Below, in pieces: positions 59,180 to 64,000 of a stretch of DNA of 64,000 bases. Numbering within the stretch: the stretch's first letter is position 1; every line of letters begins with the position of its first letter. The stretch spans positions 1,988,001 through 2,052,000 of the forward strand of contig CAHIKZ030003337.1 of NCBI GenBank assembly GCA_903632075.3, in the 5' to 3' direction. A program made the position numbers and the translations under genes. Origin of the DNA: Acanthosepion pharaonis (taxonomy: Eukaryota > Mollusca > Cephalopoda > Sepiida > Sepiidae). The notes beneath the pieces were generated by a model that saw nothing but the letters and a program-made list of their open reading frames with translations, made no database searches and was not told the origin of the DNA.

Positions 59180-59401
59180 ATATTAGAATAAACTGACCGA
59201 AAGACAATAAAAATAATGACGAAGTAGATGACAGTCAAAAGTCACTGAATAGTGAGAAGTTATTTTAAAATATCAGACTTTATTATAACAAAACAAGGCT
59301 TAGAATAAGATTGTAGCAAACAGATTCATTTCATTAAAAAAAAAAATCTGAGAATACGTCATTCGAAAACTATTGAAAATCCACAGCTAGAAAAAGTTAG
59401 A

Positions 59402-59830
59402 TGCGTGACTGAGTAGTTAGAGCGATTGCGTTCCGAACTAGGAAACCGGAGTTATTTATTGATAATATTGGCCTAGGGAAACAATTCCAGGGTGCGGCAC
59501 CGCTGGGAAATGTCTGAAACACAGTTTTCTTCCAGACTTTTGACTAGAATTGTGTGGCAAAATGGGTTTGCAAGCCATCGATGGCTATTGTAGTACGATG
59601 TCATAATTTATTGTGATAAAGGATTTGAGCATAGTGACCTTTTGTTTAACGACTGATCACGCCAGATTATGTTCACTCTCCAAGAGTTCAGCTGAACATA
59701 GTTGCACTATAAAGCCACAGGTTGGCAATGTGATATAGTGAAAGAAAACAAATGTGCCTCAGCAGGCGTCTGCAACAGGGATTTCACAACAGAATGGCAC
59801 ACTTGGTAAACGACTGCCTATTATTTTTTA
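59402..59830 (+). repeat. SINE family S3, long copy
   Basis: Begins with a tRNA-like TGACTGAGTAGTTAGAGCGA. The 3' half matches 25000-25231 (GTTGCACTATAAAGCCACAG, then AATGTGCCTCAGCAGGCGTC). Box B is weak. The total of about 430 bp is long for a SINE, so a composite origin is possible. Confidence 0.7.
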
Positions 59831-60724
59831 TTAACAAATTATCTCAAAATATTAAACAAATATATTATATTTTTATATATTTTACCGAAAGTTAAGAAAT
59901 TGGGTAAGTATGTGAATATATCAACTCGTTCTTTTTTTTTAATTTTTCCGAGGGAATAATGAATATTCTGACTTATTTACGAATAGCAAGAGAATTGACA
60001 ACCTGACTAGTAAATTTATGTCTATATTTTATATATAGTTATTTCAACCATCTTCTATTAAACAAGTCATATTGTGGCATCTGATGGGAAAATGAACGAC
60101 ACATAGCCCAAAATTTAAATATTTAACATAAATATAAAATGCTCTCAAATCCCAACTGAAACTAAACAGATGCGTCTTAGGCGAGTCAAAAATATCCAGT
60201 ATTTGATATAACCTTCTAGTAATACGACTTCATTATTAACCATTATTTATAGTCTTATCTCTAGATTTCTAAGTCATTGCACAAGTTTCAACTAAATTAT
60301 GTATTCAGTAATAGGAGAACGATACAAGTTTTATAGACAGTGAACGTTGCATGCAACGTAACAAGCGATAGTCAGAACATGACAGGTTTGATGCAGAACG
60401 TGAATTTACTTTCCCCAGCAGCTCCCAATCTTGTCATATTTGCAAAGTACGGAATGATATTATGCAACAAAATAAAAGGTTGACTTGCTTCCCTAGAAAA
60501 AAAAAGACCATTCGTATTCCACGTTCAAAGTGAGACAAAAGTTGGATGCTCCAGTAACTTAGGAAAATATTAGTGAAATATTATAAGTTTCCAAATTCGT
60601 CACGTCCTCAACATGAAAGCGTTTGAATCCCTCCAAACCAAGAATGTCTCGTTAAGTCGTTTTGCCCCGAAGCGAAACGTCGTGTGTAGAGAGCTGTAAT
60701 AAGTCTAAATACTACTTGCTTTCT
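59831..60724. other. No recognised feature
   Basis: AT-rich interval leading into the satellite array; nothing supported. Confidence 0.4.
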
Positions 60725-61765
60725 TTAGGATTCACCAAATATATTAACTTTTCATCTCTACTGACCATTTTCCATGGAATTTACATAATAGATTCCCATT
60801 CTGTCGTTACTAACCATCCTTTATGGAATTCTCAAAATAGAAACATTTTAATCCCTGCTAAACATCTTCACATAATACATTCATTTTTTATCTCTATTGA
60901 TCTTTGGATTCACATAATATATTCATTTTTCATCTCTACTGATCATTGTTCGTATACGAATCACATGAAAAATGGTCATGAAAGATTAAACAAATGGATT
61001 TGTTATGTGAATCCCAAGAAAATGGTTATTAGTGAAGGATAAAACGAATCTGTTATATGAATCCTAAGAAAAAATGTCGGTAGAGATAAAAATAATTAAT
61101 TAATTAGGTGAACCCCAAGAACAATGATTCGTATATAATAGATTTATTTTTTCATTTCTATTGACTATTTTTCTTGGGATTCCTAAGGTAGATCGATTTT
61201 TCATTGCTAATGACAATTCTTCACATAACAGATTCATTGGTTTCATCTCTCATTTTATTGAGACTCACAAAATATTTTTTTTTTATCTCTAATAAACTTT
61301 TTTGGGGGCTTTGACAAAATAGATACATTTTTTTTATCAATATTAACCATTTTGGGAGGATTCTCTTTATAGATTCATTTTTCATCTTTAATAACCATTT
61401 TTCTTCCGATTTAAATAATCGATTCATTTGTTTCATATTTAATAACCATTGTTTATGAGATTCACATAATAGATTGAATGTTCGAATTTATAACCATTTT
61501 TCTCGAAATTCACATGATACATCTTTCATCTCTACATACCATTTTTCTTGGAATGTCCATATATTTTTCTTCTTCATTTTACTTGTGATTCACATAATAA
61601 GTTCATGTATTTCATCTCTAATAACCATATTTATTGGGTTACACATAATAATTTCATTTGTTATCAAGAAGTAATAATCTTCTTTGGGGTGAACATAATA
61701 GATTCATTTTATATTGATAACTAACGTGTTTGGGATTCTCACAATAGATTTATGTTTCATCTCGT
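60725..61765. repeat. Degenerate satellite, about 51-bp period, with an inverted block
   Basis: About 20 diverged units of GATTCACATAATAGATTCAT + TTTTCATCTCTAATGACCAT + TTTTCTTGG. From about 60955 to 61120 the units are in the opposite orientation (ATGGTCATGAAAGATTAAAC, TTATGTGAATCCCAAGAAAA), then orientation switches back. The 126-codon plus-strand and 71-codon minus-strand frames are satellite-derived. Confidence 0.85.
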
Positions 61766-62657
61766 GATTAAATCTAAAATGCAGCCAAAGATAGTATGGA
61801 GTTCTTTTTCAACTAAAATGCATGATTGCTTTGATGAAAAGACAAAGTTATTAAATCTTTCCTACTGGGGAAATAGTATACATTAAAGTTCTCTTTGTTC
61901 CTTGTCCAATGTTATAGATTAAAATCTACTTAATATCGGTAAGCAGGTAAATACTTGTGTTTTTGAGAAGATTAAATAATGGTAATTATGATCTATAATC
62001 TTGACGGTCAATAGTGATTTAGTGGACTTCAATATACCAAATAATACTTTTATCAAAAGACATTTCTCTTGCATTATTTTTTATAGTAGGCGATACTGGA
62101 AATTTCTTTATGTAGAATTTCCTGGCAGATTGCTTAACTTCAAATCCTCTAAAAGATGTGAGGCATTCTCTGGAACTTTACTAGTGATTGTCATCATGAA
62201 CCAACACACGAGCAAAATTTAAGTGCACGTGCGACAGATAAAACTGGACTCAAACTTAATAAATTACGCCAAAAGCTTAACGAATATTTCGATATTCTGG
62301 ATTGCATATTTTACTGAGGTCCACGCAAAAAAATCATACATTGATGGTTCCTCGAATTTGTTAAACACTGTAGAGATCACAGAGCCGTTACATTGCAGCT
62401 TACTTACTTCTTCTACGTACATTCCGAGTTGATGTTGCCTGACTTCTAATCAGTTGTAAATAGTTAAATCACAACATTCGCGAGCAGCTCTCTTCAGAGT
62501 TACTCCACATGAGTTCAGAAATGTTTATTGTATCTTTCAATGTAGTTAGTTTCGGGTGTTTGCAGCATAGTTCACAAGTGTTGGCATTCACCAAGAATAG
62601 TGACACATAATTTTATTTCACGCTAACTTGTTCAGATTATGTCTACCTTTAGTAACA

Positions 62658-62659
<2 letters not shown>
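61766..62659. other. No recognised feature
   Basis: AT-rich interval with 69- to 73-codon frames of no known family. Confidence 0.4.
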
Positions 62660-62737
<78 letters not shown>

Positions 62738-62791
62738 CAGCAGCAGCAGTTACAGATAGATATATAGATATCCATTAAAATATAATGTTTC

Positions 62792-62868
<77 letters not shown>
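62660..62868. repeat. Two (TA)n tracts with a short (CAG)5 between
   Basis: (TA)n at 62660-62734, (CAG)5 at 62735-62749, (TA)n at 62795-62868. Confidence 0.95.
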
Positions 62869-62870
<2 letters not shown>

Positions 62871-63339
62871 TTGTATATGGGCAGCAATTTTTCATTTTTT
62901 GTTTTTTGGTTAAAGACTCCAGGAAACACTCTTTCTTAATACTTTTTTTAATTTCAATTATCTTCAGTTCACATCATCGGAACATTTTACTCGTTTGCAA
63001 GGAGAATTTTAACATAAATTTTCTAGTATTTTATGTCCACTTTCGGCTTTCATAATTCATTCTCAAAAACAATTCTGTTGATAGTTTTGTGTCTATAGCT
63101 ATTCATGGTTTTCTTTTGTGCTTTTCAAGCATTTACAAATAAAAAATTTGATCGATTTTTTTAGCTTCCATATAAATATCGTATTACATTATTTTTTTAA
63201 CTTTTCTTTATATTTATATGTTGTGCTTAAATAGTTTGCTATTTCTTTTTTTTTTTTGTATGTAGGTGGTCTTAGTATAAATTTCTAGTTTTGTTCACTT
63301 CCATAAATACACTGGGTGATTTTTTTTATTTTGATTATA

Positions 63340-63640
63340 TCTCCTTTTTTTTCCTCTGGAAAGCACCTAATTGTTTATTAAATTTTATGTTTCTAACTAA
63401 CTTCGTTAAACCTCTTTCGATGTTATCTCGTTCCTTTTTTTGGTGAGGACATCTTTTGTTTGTAAAATCGTATCTTTTCTTGAGTGTAGCAGTGGTGTTA
63501 CATTCTGCGTTTAAGAAGAAATGCGTTTTCCATTTTCTTCGTTTTATGAGGCTTCCTATTTTTCTATTAATCTCAATTTTTAGCTGGTGGATGGTGGAAT
63601 GGGTATATTCTTTAGGAAGTAGTTGTAGCTAAATTTTTCA
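63340..63640 (-). pseudogene. Reverse-transcriptase-family element, N-terminal region (family unsettled)
   Basis: Minus strand reads FFLNAECNTTATLKKRYDFT, then NKRCPHQKKERDNIERGLTK and LVRNIKFNKQLGAF. The order KxxYxF, then a charged linker, then GLxxLVxNIKF resembles the region before the RT core in a Penelope-like or related retroelement family common in molluscs and cnidarians. Decayed beyond 63340. Recognised from memory, so tentative. Confidence 0.4.
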
Positions 63641-63769
63641 ACGTTTTTGATAAGTTATGAACAATAGTGAACTTACTGTATTGTTTATCGGGAGCTAAAT
63701 ACTATAATAAATATAGTTTTTAGTTATGCTATATTTATTTGTTAATGTAGTAGATATTGACCAAATATT

Positions 63770-64000
63770 AGACCAAGACGACTGAATAAATTACATCACT
63801 AAATAACAAGCATTCATTATGCTAAAAGACTACAAATAAAACTTCAAATCCAACCCAACATGCAGACTCATCAACCCAACCAAAAAGGAACGAGCAAAAA
63901 ATAAGTAAAATATTAGAAATTATTAATTCAGAGTAAGCCAGTGGGAAAACACAATGTCGATTATAAACTAGTTCCGTAACTTACAAAACAAACATAATTG
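63770..64000 (+). pseudogene. Reverse-transcriptase fragment running off the window end
   Basis: Plus strand reads MLKDYK then, after a stop, NFKSNPTCRLINPTKKERAK and, after more stops, SQWENTMSIIN. LKDxKxNFxxNPxCRLINPxK and QWxNTxxVINWF are a characteristic pair of blocks in the same retroelement family as 63340-63640, but here on the opposite strand. Continues past 64000. Confidence 0.55.

Overview
This window looks like a non-coding, repeat-rich stretch of a large invertebrate nuclear genome, most likely a mollusc and quite possibly a cephalopod (octopus-like). The grounds are its strong AT bias, dozens of long (TA)n, (TAA)n and (GATA)n tracts, several tRNA-headed SINE families, and decayed LINE, Penelope-like, Tc1/mariner, hAT-like and Helitron copies layered on each other. 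The taxon is an inference from style, not from a diagnostic gene. I found no host protein-coding gene, no rRNA and no convincing functional tRNA. Every coding-like stretch I recognise belongs to a mobile element, and nearly all are broken by stops, frameshifts or lost catalytic residues.

Layout. 1-2.4 kb: a foldback element, then a complete 1654-bp Tc1/mariner-type element (726-2379) with TA flanks and unusual arrays of subterminal repeats. 3.3-4.4 kb: a LINE with a restriction-like endonuclease (LINE-A) joined to an antisense Jockey-like LINE (LINE-B). 9-9.8 kb: LINE-B with a doubled 3' end. 12.1-14.9 kb: two LINE-A copies, one holding a solo LTR with a 5-bp target duplication. 14.9-16.7 kb: two antisense LINE-B tails. 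18.2-19.0 kb: a Helitron. 20.5-23.1 kb: tandem repeats, an LTR-like GC-richer segment and an array of primer-binding-site-like units. 23.2-27.8 kb: nested SINEs, a Penelope-like GIY-YIG fragment and a mariner fragment. 29.0-29.75 kb: a 27-bp minisatellite. 33.1-35.1 kb: a complete hAT-like element with an 8-bp target duplication. 38.4-39.2 kb: a second Helitron copy, inverted relative to the first. 40.6-48.5 kb: SINEs, LINE-B with a tandem duplication and a structured 202-bp retroposed insertion, an RTE-like LINE tail. 51.6-54.1 kb: hairpins and SINEs. 55.1-58.5 kb: inverted LINE-B pieces split by a Tc1-like element and an LTR-like segment. 59-61.8 kb: a 46-bp higher-order minisatellite, a SINE and a ~51-bp satellite with an inverted block. 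63.2-64 kb: two pieces of a further reverse-transcriptase family, running off the window end.

The elements do not form a pathway. What they record is the order of events: SINE into an unclassified repeat, solo LTR into LINE-A, the 202-bp insertion into LINE-B, and a Tc1-like element plus LTR-like segment into LINE-B. The best candidates for something undescribed are the 202-bp structured insertion, the recurring CTGANGA...GAAA hairpin modules, the subterminal-repeat mariner, and the hAT-like element with TAGGG ends.
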